Source: Oscillospiraceae bacterium
GTDB taxonomy: Bacteria > Bacillota > Clostridia > Oscillospirales > Oscillospiraceae
NCBI GenBank assembly: GCA_020025615.1
Contig: JAHHRT010000038.1
Location: 1 to 13,202, forward strand
DNA: 13,202 nt
Direction of reading: 5' to 3'
The notes beneath the pieces were generated by a model that was given only the letters and a program-made list of their open reading frames with translations, did no database searches and had not been told where the DNA came from. The position numbers were made by a program, and so were the translations under genes. How positions within the stretch are numbered: the first letter of the stretch is position 1; the number at the start of each line of letters is the position of its first letter. This document shows, piece by piece, positions 6,343 through 13,202 of this stretch.

Positions 6343-7515
6343 ATGAAACGCGTATTTCTCATTGTTCTGGACTCCTTTGGTATTGGGCAGATGCCCGATG
6401 CCGACAAGTTCGGTGATTTTAACGTAAACACTCTGGGTGCCTGCGCCACCTCTTCCAAGCTCCATATCCCCAACATGGAGGCCGCAGGCCTTGGAAACAT
6501 CGACGGTGTTACCTGCCTCAAGAAGGCGGAAAAGCCCACCGGCGCTTATGCCCGGCTTACCGAGGCTTCCATGGGCAAGGACACCACCATCGGTCACTGG
6601 GAGATTGCCGGCGTGATTTCCCCGGACCCGCTGCCCACCTATCCCCAGGGCTTCCCCCAGGACGTTCTGGATGCCTTTGAGAAGGCCACAGGCCGGGGCT
6701 GCCTGTGCAATCTGCCCTACTCCGGCACCGAGGTCATCAAGGACTACGGCGAGGAGCAGCGCAAGACCGGTAAGTGGATTGTCTACACCTCTGCGGACTC
6801 CGTATTCCAGGTAGCTGCCAACGAGGAATTCATTCCTCTGGAGGAGCTGTACGACGCCTGCCACAAGGCCCGCCAGATTCTGCGGGGCAAGCACGGCGTG
6901 GGCCGTGTCATCGCCCGTCCCTATGTGGGCAACGACAAGGACGGCTACACCCGTACCTCTAACCGCCATGACTACTCCCTGGAGCCCCCCGCCGAAACCC
7001 TGCTGGATGCCGTAAAGGCCGCTGGGCTGGACAGCCTGGCTGTTGGCAAAATCCACGACATTTTCGCCGGGGTTGGCACTACGGAGCACGTCTACAATAA
7101 GAGCAACGCCGACGGCATGGACCACACTCTGGACTATGCCGACCGGGACTTCCACGGCCTGTGCTTTGTGAACCTGGTGGATTTCGACATGGTCTACGGT
7201 CATCGCCGGAATGTGGACGGCTACGCAAATGCTCTGACGGAGTTTGACCAGTGGCTGCCCAAGCTCATGGAGAAGCTGGGACCCGAGGATGTGGTGATGA
7301 TTACCGCCGACCACGGCTGTGATCCCTCCTACACGGCTACCACCGACCACACCCGGGAGTATGTGCCCCTGCTGGTGATGGGCTCCCAGGTAAAGCCTGT
7401 GAACCTGGGCACTCGCAAGAGCTATGCAGACATCGCCGCAACGGTCGCAGAGCTTCTGGGCGTCTCTTACAAGACCCCCGGCGAAAGCTTCGCTGCTCAG
7501 ATTCTGGCCCGCTGA
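6343..7515 (+). CDS. deoB: Phosphopentomutase
   Basis: A 390-residue Mn-dependent enzyme of the alkaline phosphatase superfamily. It interconverts (deoxy)ribose-1-phosphate and (deoxy)ribose-5-phosphate, linking DeoD to DeoC. Visible marks: the N-terminal metal-ligand segment VLDSFGIGQMPDA (8-20, D10), GKDTTIGHWE (78-87) containing the family's phosphorylated threonine, VDFDMVYGHRR (279-289), and TADHGCDP (321-328) followed by TDHTREYVPLL (334-344), with D323, H324 and H336 as likely metal ligands. Length and the inserted cap domain fit the family. GGGAGG lies 8 nt upstream, and the gap after deoD is 24 nt. Confidence 0.96.
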   Translation: MKRVFLIVLDSFGIGQMPDADKFGDFNVNTLGACATSSKLHIPNMEAAGLGNIDGVTCLKKAEKPTGAYARLTEASMGKDTTIGHWEIAGVISPDPLPTYPQGFPQDVLDAFEKATGRGCLCNLPYSGTEVIKDYGEEQRKTGKWIVYTSADSVFQVAANEEFIPLEELYDACHKARQILRGKHGVGRVIARPYVGNDKDGYTRTSNRHDYSLEPPAETLLDAVKAAGLDSLAVGKIHDIFAGVGTTEHVYNKSNADGMDHTLDYADRDFHGLCFVNLVDFDMVYGHRRNVDGYANALTEFDQWLPKLMEKLGPEDVVMITADHGCDPSYTATTDHTREYVPLLVMGSQVKPVNLGTRKSYADIAATVAELLGVSYKTPGESFAAQILAR

Positions 7516-7536
7516 ACAAACCAATCAAATATTTTT

Positions 7537-7560
7537 GGGGAGGGGCTTTGCCCCTCCCTG
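7537..7560 (+). terminator. GC-rich hairpin between deoB and cdd
   Basis: GGGAGGGGC (7538-7546) pairs perfectly with GCCCCTCCC (7550-7558) around a TTT loop, and GU pairs can extend it outward. No U-run follows (TGTTATACTC), so on the plus strand it is not a classic intrinsic terminator. It may be a weak terminator, an mRNA 3'-end stabiliser after deoB, or a spot where cdd expression is separated from the operon. Confidence 0.5.
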
Positions 7561-7600
7561 TTATACTCACGATACTAACTGCTGAAAAAGGAGGATTACC

Positions 7601-8011
7601 ATGGAACCACAAAAACTGATGGACCTTGCAAGAGAGGCTATGACCCACGCCTATGCACCCTACTCGGGCTATAAGGTGGGTGCGGCCCTGCTCTGTGCCG
7701 ACGGCACCGTCTACCAGGGCTGCAACATCGAAAACGCATCCTATACCCCCACTGTCTGCGCCGAGCGCACCGCCTTCTTTAAGGCTGTTTATGACGGACA
7801 CCGTGACTTCCGGGCCATTGCCGTCTGCGGCGGCAAGGATGGCGTGATTTCCGGTTTCTTCCCGCCCTGCGGTGTCTGCCGCCAGGTCATGGGAGAGTTC
7901 TGTGACGAGGATTTTACCATCTATATGATCGGCCCGGAGGGCACCTATCAGACCGCATCCCTGGCAGAATTGCTGCCCTATGGCTTCAGCGGAAAAAAGT
8001 ATATGCGCTAA
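7601..8011 (+). CDS. cdd: Cytidine deaminase
   Basis: A 136-residue zinc hydrolase of the short, homotetrameric Cdd class. It deaminates cytidine and deoxycytidine to uridine and deoxyuridine. The zinc site is clear: CAERTAFF (53-60) gives C53 and the proton-shuttling E55, and PPCGVCRQ (88-95) gives C90 and C93. NIENASY (42-48) is the nucleoside-binding segment. AAAGGAGG lies 6 nt before the ATG. It lies 85 nt after deoB across a hairpin, so it may be read through from the deo genes or be separately started. A TATACT at 7562-7567 lacks a matching -35 box. No intrinsic terminator is visible after it. Confidence 0.95.
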   Translation: MEPQKLMDLAREAMTHAYAPYSGYKVGAALLCADGTVYQGCNIENASYTPTVCAERTAFFKAVYDGHRDFRAIAVCGGKDGVISGFFPPCGVCRQVMGEFCDEDFTIYMIGPEGTYQTASLAELLPYGFSGKKYMR

Positions 8012-8085
8012 ACCGACTGCGGTGGACAATTGACTTCTGGACGGGTACATTCCTCTGAAATATTGAAGAAAACCTTAAAATTCTG

Positions 8086-8114
8086 TTGATTTTTTTAAGA
8101 GAATATGCGATAAT
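8086..8114 (+). promoter_or_regulatory. Promoter of the BMP-family lipoprotein gene
   Basis: TTGATT (8086-8091), a 17-bp spacer and GATAAT (8109-8114). Transcription should start near 8121. An AT-rich inverted repeat, CTTAAAA (8074-8080) with TTTTAAG (8093-8099), brackets the -35 box; its role, if any, is unknown. Confidence 0.65.
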
Positions 8115-8116
8115 AC

Positions 8117-8160
8117 GGTTGGTATATCCCTATACCAAAACCAAAATTTTTTGGAGGAAT
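8117..8160 (+). promoter_or_regulatory. 5' leader hairpin and ribosome binding site of the BMP gene
   Basis: GGTATA (8121-8126) and TATACC (8131-8136) form a hairpin with a TCCC loop at or next to the predicted transcript start. It can be extended by GGTT (8117-8120) with AACC (8139-8142). AAAATTTTTT and then GGAGGAAT (8153-8160, the ribosome binding site) follow. CCAAAA at 8135-8140 could instead pair with TTTTGG at 8149-8154, next to the binding site. Either a 5' stabilising stem or a weak control structure is possible. Confidence 0.4.
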
Positions 8161-8166
8161 GAAATC

Positions 8167-9357
8167 ATGAAGAAGATTCTGGCACTGCTGCTGGCTGTCA
8201 TGATGGTCGCTGGCCTGTTCGCAGGCTGCGGCGAGAAGGCACCCGCAGAAACCAAGGCTACTGAGACTCAGGCTCCTGCTGCAGAGACCGAGGCTTCTGC
8301 TGCTGAGACTGAAGCTGCTACCGAGGCTGCAACTGAGGCTGTCCCCGCTGTGGATGCTACCGGCCGTAAGGTCGCTTTCATCACCGACGTGGGCAACATC
8401 GATGACCACGGCTTCAACGAGTACTCCTACGCTGGCGTTACCAAGTTCGCTGAGATGAGCGGCGCCGAGTGCAAGTACTACAAGCCCGCTGGCGATACCG
8501 ATCAGGACCGTACCGATGCTATCATGCAGGCTGTCAACGACGGCTACGACGTGGTTGTCATGGCTGGCTTCCTGTTTGGACCCGCTTGCTACAACGCTGC
8601 TGTTGCAAGCCCCGACACCCTGTTCCTGGCTCTGGACGTCACTCCCTTCGATATGAAGATTGAGGACGGCGAGGTTCCCGCAAACGTTGCTCTGATCACC
8701 TACCGTGAGGAGCAGGCTGGCTTCCTGGCTGGCTATGCTGCTGTTGTCGATGGCTACAAGGAGCTGGGCTTCCTGGGCGGCATCGACGTTCCCGCTGTTG
8801 TTCGTTTCGGCTACGGCTTCGTTCAGGGCGCTGAGAAGGCCTCTGCTGACCTGGGCTACGATGATGTCAACATCAAGTACTGGTACAGCGGCAGCTTCAC
8901 TCCCACCGACGAGATCGCAACCAAGATGGACGCATGGTATGTTGAGGGCACCGAGGCTGTCTTCGCTTGCGGCGGCGGTATCTACCTGTCCGCTCTGAGC
9001 GCTGCTGAGGCTAACGACGGCCTGCTGATCGGCGTTGACGTTGACCAGTCCTACATCTCCGAGCGCGTGATCACCTCTGCTATGAAGTCCCTGTCCAACT
9101 CCGTTGTTCTGGCTCTGACTGAGGCTACTAACAACGACTTCAAGTGGCCTGAGGCTTATGCTGGCAAGTGCCAGGCTCTGGGCGCTGCTGAGAACTGTGT
9201 TGGTCTGCCCATGGAGACCTCTCGCTTCGAGACCTTCACCGCTGAGCAGTACAACGAGCTGTTCACCGCTCTGGTTGACGGCACCATCACTGTTGACAAC
9301 AGCTTCGATTCTTCTGTGCATCCCGCTGTTGAGCACGTCACTGTTGATTGGCAGTAA
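8167..9357 (+). CDS. BMP/PnrA-family nucleoside-binding lipoprotein (ABC importer)
   Basis: A 396-residue extracellular substrate-binding lipoprotein, most likely for nucleosides. The ATG at 8167 is chosen for GGAGGA about 8 nt upstream and the lipoprotein signal MKKILALLLA...LFAGC, with lipidated C21. An open upstream extension to 8086 crosses the promoter. Residues 22-64 are an Ala/Glu/Thr linker. The BMP domain follows: VAFITDVGNIDDHGFNEYSYAGV (split here as VAFITDVGNI, DDHGFNEYSY and AGV, residues 69-91), the Gly-rich LGFLGGIDVP (200-209), YGFVQGA (216-222) and LIGVDVDQ (287-294), whose Asp residues bind ribose hydroxyls in PnrA-type proteins. Codons lean strongly to GCT, GTT and CGT compared with the GCC-rich deo genes, suggesting very high expression. 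It has its own promoter and terminator, just upstream of its presumed permease operon. Homologous to NupN/BmpA by family. Confidence 0.9.
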   Translation: MKKILALLLAVMMVAGLFAGCGEKAPAETKATETQAPAAETEASAAETEAATEAATEAVPAVDATGRKVAFITDVGNIDDHGFNEYSYAGVTKFAEMSGAECKYYKPAGDTDQDRTDAIMQAVNDGYDVVVMAGFLFGPACYNAAVASPDTLFLALDVTPFDMKIEDGEVPANVALITYREEQAGFLAGYAAVVDGYKELGFLGGIDVPAVVRFGYGFVQGAEKASADLGYDDVNIKYWYSGSFTPTDEIATKMDAWYVEGTEAVFACGGGIYLSALSAAEANDGLLIGVDVDQSYISERVITSAMKSLSNSVVLALTEATNNDFKWPEAYAGKCQALGAAENCVGLPMETSRFETFTAEQYNELFTALVDGTITVDNSFDSSVHPAVEHVTVDWQ

Positions 9358-9371
9358 TTCCCTTATGATCT

Positions 9372-9404
9372 AAAAAAAGGGCCGCCTGCGGGCGGCTCTT
9401 TTTT
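9372..9404 (+). terminator. Strong intrinsic terminator after the BMP gene
   Basis: GGGCCGCC (9379-9386, preceded by an A-run) pairs with GGCGGCTC (9391-9398) around a TGCG loop, and six T residues (9399-9404) follow. The A-run at 9372-9378 extends the stem with the T-run. It should end the BMP transcript before the ATPase gene. Confidence 0.9.
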
Positions 9405-9425
9405 GTTGGATTTGTACTTTTTCTA

Positions 9426-9454
9426 TTGTAATATCTGCTGCTTTTTGGTATAAT
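9426..9454 (+). promoter_or_regulatory. Promoter of the nucleoside ABC transporter operon
   Basis: TTGTAA (9426-9431), a 17-bp spacer and a consensus TATAAT (9449-9454), 22 bp past the BMP terminator. The predicted start is near 9461, 34 nt before the ATPase ATG. Confidence 0.72.
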
Positions 9455-9494
9455 AGCAACTAGAATACTCGAAATATAGCGAGGGAGTGAATAT

Positions 9495-11030
9495 ATGGCG
9501 GAATACGTTATTGAAATGCTGAACATCACCAAAGAGTTCCCCGGTATCAAAGCCAACGATAATATTACGCTGCAGCTGCGCAAGGGCGAAATCCACGCAC
9601 TGCTGGGTGAAAACGGCGCCGGTAAATCTACACTTATGAGTGTTCTGTTCGGCCTGTATCAGCCGGAGCAGGGTGTCATCAAAAAGAACGGAGAGGTCGT
9701 CACCATCCGTAACCCCAACGATGCTACTGCACTGCATATCGGCATGGTTCACCAGCACTTTAAGCTGGTTGAGTGCTTCTCTGTTCTGGATAATATCATC
9801 TTAGGCGTAGAGGATGCCAAGATGGGTGTTCTTCAGAAGAAGGAAGCCCGAAAGAAAGTCATGGAACTTTCTGAAAAGTACAATCTTCAGATCGACCCCG
9901 ATGCTCTGGTGTCTGACATTTCCGTCGGTATGCAGCAGCGCGTGGAGATCCTCAAGATGCTGTACCGGGACAATGAAATCCTGATCTTTGACGAGCCCAC
10001 CGCTGTTCTGACCCCGCAGGAGATTGACGAGCTCATGGAGATCATGCGGGGCTTCAAGGCTGAGGGTAAGTCCATCCTGTTCATCACCCATAAGCTGGCG
10101 GAAATCAAGGCGGTTGCAGACCGCTGCTCCATTCTCCGCAAGGGCAAGTACATGGGCACTGTGGATGTGGCAGACACCTCCGTGGAAGAAATGTCCCGCC
10201 TGATGGTTGGTCGTGATGTCCAGCTGAAGGTTGAAAAGGCACCCTGCACTCCCGGTGACGCTGTCCTTTCCGTCAATGGGCTGACGGCCTATTCCAAGGC
10301 CCACAAGAAGGAAGCTGTGAAGAATGTGTCCTTCACCGTCCACGCAGGCGAGATCGTGTGCCTTGCAGGTATCGAGGGCAACGGTCAGTCCGACTTTGTG
10401 AACTGTCTTACCGGCCTTGCCAAGCAGAACGCCGGAACCATCAACCTGTGCGGGCACGATATCAGCCACGCCCCCATTCGTCAGCGCAGCCAGTTCGGTA
10501 TGAGCCATATTCCTGAGGACCGTCACAAGCACGGTCTGGTTCTGGACTACACCCTGGAACAGAATCTGGTGCTCCAGCGGTACTGGAATCCCGAATTCCA
10601 GAAGCACGGCATGATCAAGTTCGATGCCATCCGCAAATATGCCCAGGGCCTCATTGAGCAGTACGACATCCGCAGCGGTCAGGGCCCTGTGACCATTTCC
10701 AGAAGTATGTCCGGCGGCAACCAGCAGAAGGCCATCGTTGCCCGCGAAATTGATAAGGATCACCAGCTCATTGTGGCTGTCCAGCCTACCCGTGGCCTGG
10801 ACGTGGGCGCCATCGAGTATATCCACAAGCAGCTGGTTGCGGAGCGGGATGCCGGCAAGGCCGTGCTTCTGGTCTCTCTGGAGCTGGACGAGGTCATGAA
10901 TCTGTCTGACCGCATCCTGGTGATGTACGAGGGCGAAATCGTGGGCCAGTTCGATCCCAAAACCACCAACGTTGAGGAGCTGGGCCTCTATATGGCTGGT
11001 GCAAAAAGAATGGAGGTACAGGACGCATGA
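9495..11030 (+). CDS. Nucleoside ABC importer, double-domain ATPase (NupO/YufO type)
   Basis: A 511-residue cytoplasmic protein with two fused ABC ATPase domains, as in the ribose/nucleoside (CUT2-like) importers. Domain 1 is complete: Walker A GENGAGKS (38-45), Q-loop around Q87, signature SVGMQQR (143-149), Walker B ILIFDEP (162-168) and H-loop H199. Domain 2 has degenerate ATP-site motifs: GIEGNGQS (292-299) lacks the Walker lysine, the signature SGGNQQK (406-412) is intact, AVQPTRGLDVG (428-438) replaces the usual DEP, and S461 stands where the H-loop His would be. This asymmetry is normal for the YufO/NupO family, leaving one competent composite site. GAGGGAG lies about 8 nt before the ATG. 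It overlaps the next permease gene by 4 nt (ATGA). Confidence 0.93.
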   Translation: MAEYVIEMLNITKEFPGIKANDNITLQLRKGEIHALLGENGAGKSTLMSVLFGLYQPEQGVIKKNGEVVTIRNPNDATALHIGMVHQHFKLVECFSVLDNIILGVEDAKMGVLQKKEARKKVMELSEKYNLQIDPDALVSDISVGMQQRVEILKMLYRDNEILIFDEPTAVLTPQEIDELMEIMRGFKAEGKSILFITHKLAEIKAVADRCSILRKGKYMGTVDVADTSVEEMSRLMVGRDVQLKVEKAPCTPGDAVLSVNGLTAYSKAHKKEAVKNVSFTVHAGEIVCLAGIEGNGQSDFVNCLTGLAKQNAGTINLCGHDISHAPIRQRSQFGMSHIPEDRHKHGLVLDYTLEQNLVLQRYWNPEFQKHGMIKFDAIRKYAQGLIEQYDIRSGQGPVTISRSMSGGNQQKAIVAREIDKDHQLIVAVQPTRGLDVGAIEYIHKQLVAERDAGKAVLLVSLELDEVMNLSDRILVMYEGEIVGQFDPKTTNVEELGLYMAGAKRMEVQDA

Positions 11031-12124
11031 AGAAGTCCCGAAATCTGACAGAAAACGACAGCTTTATGAGCATCCTGGCTTCGATTACTTCGATTGCCAT
11101 CGGCCTGCTCTTCGGCTTTCTCCTGCTGCTGTGTCTGAACCCCAAGAATGCGGTTCCCGGCATGGCAAACCTGCTCACCAAGGGCGCAACGGATCTGGGC
11201 AACGTGCTCTACCGTTCTTCGCCCCTGATTATGGTGGGCCTTTCCGTGGCCTTTGCCTACAAGGTGGGCCTGTTTAACATCGGTGCTTCCGGTCAGTATA
11301 CCATGGGTGCATTCATCGCCCTGACCTTCGCTGTGAAGCTCCAGATGCCCTGGTGGGTGTGCCTGCTGGGCGCAGCCATCGGCGGTGCCTTCTGGGGTAT
11401 CTTCCCCGGCCTCTTCAAGGCCCTCTTTAATGTCAACGAAGTGCTTACCTCCATCATGTTCAACTGGATTGGCATGAACCTGGTAAACTTCTTCATTGCC
11501 AATATGCCCATTATGCTGGCCACGGCCTGGGGCTCCACTGCCTCCGACCGTACCGCTCCTCTGACAGAAGCCAACCCCGCCGCTATCATTCCTCACGGCG
11601 GTCTGGACAAGCTTCTCAACTACCCCTACGTGAATATCAGCATCTTCATCGCCATTATCATTGCCATTGTCATGTGGGTGATCCTGCAGAAGACCACCTT
11701 CGGTTATGAGCTGAAGGCCTGCGGTCTCAGCCGCAACGCCGCAGAATACGCCGGCATCAATGCGAAGAAGAACATCGTTCTGTCCATGGTGATCTCCGGC
11801 GCCCTTGCCGGTATCGGCGGCGGCCTGTTCTACCTGGCCGGCGGCGGACAGTACACCATTTTGCAGCAAATCGAAAGTGCAGGCTTTGACGGCATCACCG
11901 TTGCGCTGCTGGCAAACTGCCATCCCATCGGCTCGATTTTCAGTGCCATCTTCCTGAGCTATCTGCGTCTGGGCGGAACTGCTATGCAGTCCCAGGGCTT
12001 TGCTACTGAGGCTACCGAGATCGTTACCTCGGTCATTGTCTACCTTGCCGCTTTTGCGCTGCTGATGCGTATGACTCTGGGCAAGCTTATGACCCGGAAG
12101 AAGAAGGAGGAGAAAGCAAAATGA
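11027..12124 (+). CDS. Nucleoside ABC importer permease (NupP/YufP type)
   Basis: A 365-residue integral membrane permease of the BPD_transp_2 family, one half of the importer channel. It has a cytoplasmic basic start (MKKSRN) and about nine to ten hydrophobic segments. The conserved GLFNIGASGQYTMGAF (81-96) and NEVLTSIMFNWIG (137-149) mark the family. KTTFGYELKACGLSRNAAEY (222-241) is the cytoplasmic loop likely to contact the ATPase. The basic C terminus (RKKKEEKAK) is cytoplasmic by the positive-inside rule. Its ATG overlaps the ATPase stop (ATGA at 11027-11030), with GGAGG 10 nt upstream. Translational coupling fits subunits of one complex. Confidence 0.92.
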   Translation: MKKSRNLTENDSFMSILASITSIAIGLLFGFLLLLCLNPKNAVPGMANLLTKGATDLGNVLYRSSPLIMVGLSVAFAYKVGLFNIGASGQYTMGAFIALTFAVKLQMPWWVCLLGAAIGGAFWGIFPGLFKALFNVNEVLTSIMFNWIGMNLVNFFIANMPIMLATAWGSTASDRTAPLTEANPAAIIPHGGLDKLLNYPYVNISIFIAIIIAIVMWVILQKTTFGYELKACGLSRNAAEYAGINAKKNIVLSMVISGALAGIGGGLFYLAGGGQYTILQQIESAGFDGITVALLANCHPIGSIFSAIFLSYLRLGGTAMQSQGFATEATEIVTSVIVYLAAFALLMRMTLGKLMTRKKKEEKAK

Positions 12125-13122
12125 GCTCTACCACAATTGCTAGTATTCTGAACCTCACCATCTGCTTTGCACTCCCCCTGATGCTGGTTGCTCTGGGCGG
12201 TATGTTTGCCGAGCGTTCCGGCGTCATTAACCTGGCTCTGGAAGGTGTTATGATTATGGGTGCCCTGGCATCCACCCTGACCCTCCGGGCTATGGATGCC
12301 GCCGGCTGGGGCGAGCAGGTGCTCACCTCTCAGCTGGGTGTCCTGCTGGCAGCCCTCATTGCAGGTGTTGTGGGCATGATCTTCTCTCTGCTGCTGGCCT
12401 TCGCTGCCGTCAACCTGAAGGCAAACCAGACCATCAGCGGCACCGCTCTGAACCTCTTTGCACCTGCCTTCTGCCTGGTTGTGGCATGGGCTGTCCAGGG
12501 TCAGGGCAAGACCAGTATCTTCATCCCCAGCTGGACCCGCTGGACTCCCAAGCAGATGGGGATTCCCGGCAACGTTCGGACGGATTTCCTGCCTGCTCTC
12601 TTTAAGAAGTTCTATATCACCATCCCTCTGGCACTGATCCTGCTGGTAATCGCCTGGTTCGTGCTGTACAAGACCCGCTTTGGTCTGCGGCTCCGTGCCT
12701 GCGGCGAGCATCCCCAGGCTGCGGACTCTGTGGGCATCAATGTCTACAAGATGCGTTATGCCGGCGTGATGATCTCCGGCTTCCTGGCTGGCGTGGGCGG
12801 CCTTGCCTACGTGCTGCCTGTGGGTACCACCTTCGAGGCTGAGGTCGGCGGCTACGGCTTCCTGGCCCTGGCAGTTATGATCTTCGGTAACTGGAAGCCC
12901 CTGCAGATTTTCTTCTGCTCGTTGTTCTTCGCCCTCTTTAAGGTCATCGGCACCTACTACACCCTGATTCCGTTCCTGCCCAAATTTGACGGCGTGGCTC
13001 GAATCTCCAACCTCTATAATCTGCTGCCCTACGTGGTCACCATCATCATCCTGATTCTGACCTCCAAGAATTCCCGGGCACCGAAGGCAGAGGGTATCCC
13101 CTACGACAAGGGAACCCGCTGA
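12121..13122 (+). CDS. Nucleoside ABC importer permease (NupQ/YufQ type)
   Basis: A 333-residue integral membrane permease, partner of the preceding permease in a heterodimeric channel. Family marks: GGMFAERSGVINLALEGVM (26-44), ANQTISGTALNLFAP (101-115), the presumed ATPase-coupling loop YKTRFGLRLRACGEHPQAAD (183-202) and VGGYGFLALAVMIFGNW (242-258). About eight to ten membrane helices are expected. The ATG at 12121 overlaps the previous stop (ATGA), and AGGAGG lies just upstream inside the previous gene. It is the last gene of the operon, followed by a perfect hairpin. Confidence 0.92.
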   Translation: MSSTTIASILNLTICFALPLMLVALGGMFAERSGVINLALEGVMIMGALASTLTLRAMDAAGWGEQVLTSQLGVLLAALIAGVVGMIFSLLLAFAAVNLKANQTISGTALNLFAPAFCLVVAWAVQGQGKTSIFIPSWTRWTPKQMGIPGNVRTDFLPALFKKFYITIPLALILLVIAWFVLYKTRFGLRLRACGEHPQAADSVGINVYKMRYAGVMISGFLAGVGGLAYVLPVGTTFEAEVGGYGFLALAVMIFGNWKPLQIFFCSLFFALFKVIGTYYTLIPFLPKFDGVARISNLYNLLPYVVTIIILILTSKNSRAPKAEGIPYDKGTR

Positions 13123-13141
13123 ATTTCAGAATTCCTATCAA

Positions 13142-13173
13142 AAGAGCCCCGAACCAGACGGTTCGGGGCTCTT
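13142..13173. terminator. Terminator hairpin after the ABC operon
   Basis: AAGAGCCCCGAACC (13142-13155) pairs over 14 bp with GGTTCGGGGCTCTT (13160-13173) around an AGAC loop, 19 nt after the last stop codon. On the plus strand only a short T-pair ends the stem. On the minus strand the stem runs into TTTTGA, so the element can work in both directions, as between convergent genes. Confidence 0.78.
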
Positions 13174-13186
13174 GAGACTGTGGTCA

Positions 13187-13202
13187 AACCCCTTTGGGGC
13201 TT
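13187..13202. other. Partial second hairpin at the window edge
   Basis: CCCC (13189-13192) and GGGG (13196-13199) flank a TTT loop, directly after the ABC operon terminator, and the sequence then runs out of the window at CTT. It may be a back-up terminator for the operon or belong to the next gene on either strand. Confidence 0.3.

Noticed and set aside
5509..7524. Very long minus-strand open frame (about 670 codons) opposite deoD and deoB
   Set aside because: It lies antisense to two clear enzymes with intact motifs. The open frame follows from the GC-rich third positions of those genes, and its translation resembles no family and has no convincing ribosome binding site.
7562..7567. TATACT as a cdd promoter
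   Set aside because: No -35 box at 16-18 bp; the corresponding bases are the G-rich arm of the hairpin.
8086..8166. N-terminal extension of the BMP lipoprotein
   Set aside because: The start would be in the -35 box and it would bury the lipoprotein signal peptide. A good ribosome binding site serves the ATG at 8167.
8095..9336. Minus-strand open frame of about 410 codons opposite the BMP lipoprotein gene
   Set aside because: It is a shadow of the strongly biased codons in the BMP gene. The translation is Ser/Leu/Gly/Val-rich low complexity without domains.

Overview
The window looks like chromosomal DNA of a gut-type Clostridia (Firmicutes) species, probably near Oscillospiraceae/Ruminococcaceae. 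This is an inference from moderately high GC content, strong GGAGG ribosome binding sites, sigma-A-type promoters with 17-bp spacers, Gram-positive lipoproteins with clear lipoboxes, a SleB-type (spore-cortex-hydrolase-like) domain and Firmicutes versions of the nucleoside genes. There are no tRNA or rRNA genes, CRISPR arrays, transposases or phage genes.

Layout. (1) At the left edge, on the minus strand, is an NCS2 uracil permease (uraA). It has its own promoter, an inverted repeat around that promoter, and an intrinsic terminator in its short leader that looks like an attenuator. (2) Divergent from it on the plus strand is a secreted two-domain protein: signal peptide, Pro/Thr/Glu-rich 12-residue repeats, C39-like papain-fold domain, SleB-type cell-wall hydrolase domain. 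A 15-bp perfect-stem bidirectional terminator separates it from the convergent next gene. (3) On the minus strand is a DUF4349 lipoprotein, divergently transcribed from (4) a plus-strand run tdk-deoC-deoD-deoB-cdd. (5) A highly expressed-looking BMP/PnrA-type nucleoside-binding lipoprotein follows as its own transcription unit (promoter, 5' hairpin, strong terminator). (6) Last is a three-gene ABC transporter operon (double ATPase plus two permeases, joined by ATGA overlaps) of the NupOPQ/YufOPQ nucleoside family, with its own promoter and a terminal hairpin.

Functional logic. From 4225 to 13122 the genes form a nucleoside uptake and use locus. The BMP lipoprotein and ABC importer bring in nucleosides. 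Cytidine deaminase converts (deoxy)cytidine to (deoxy)uridine, and purine nucleoside phosphorylase releases bases and (deoxy)ribose-1-phosphate. Phosphopentomutase makes the 5-phosphate, and deoxyribose-phosphate aldolase cleaves deoxyribose-5-phosphate to acetaldehyde and glyceraldehyde-3-phosphate. Thymidine kinase salvages thymidine/deoxyuridine. uraA adds nucleobase uptake. A pyrimidine nucleoside phosphorylase is absent from the window.

Most of this is well-known biology. The items most worth a second look are the C39-like/SleB fusion with its in-frame 36-bp repeats, the uraA leader and promoter architecture, and the non-coding control elements between the salvage and transport units. 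I found no convincing evidence of a wholly new system.
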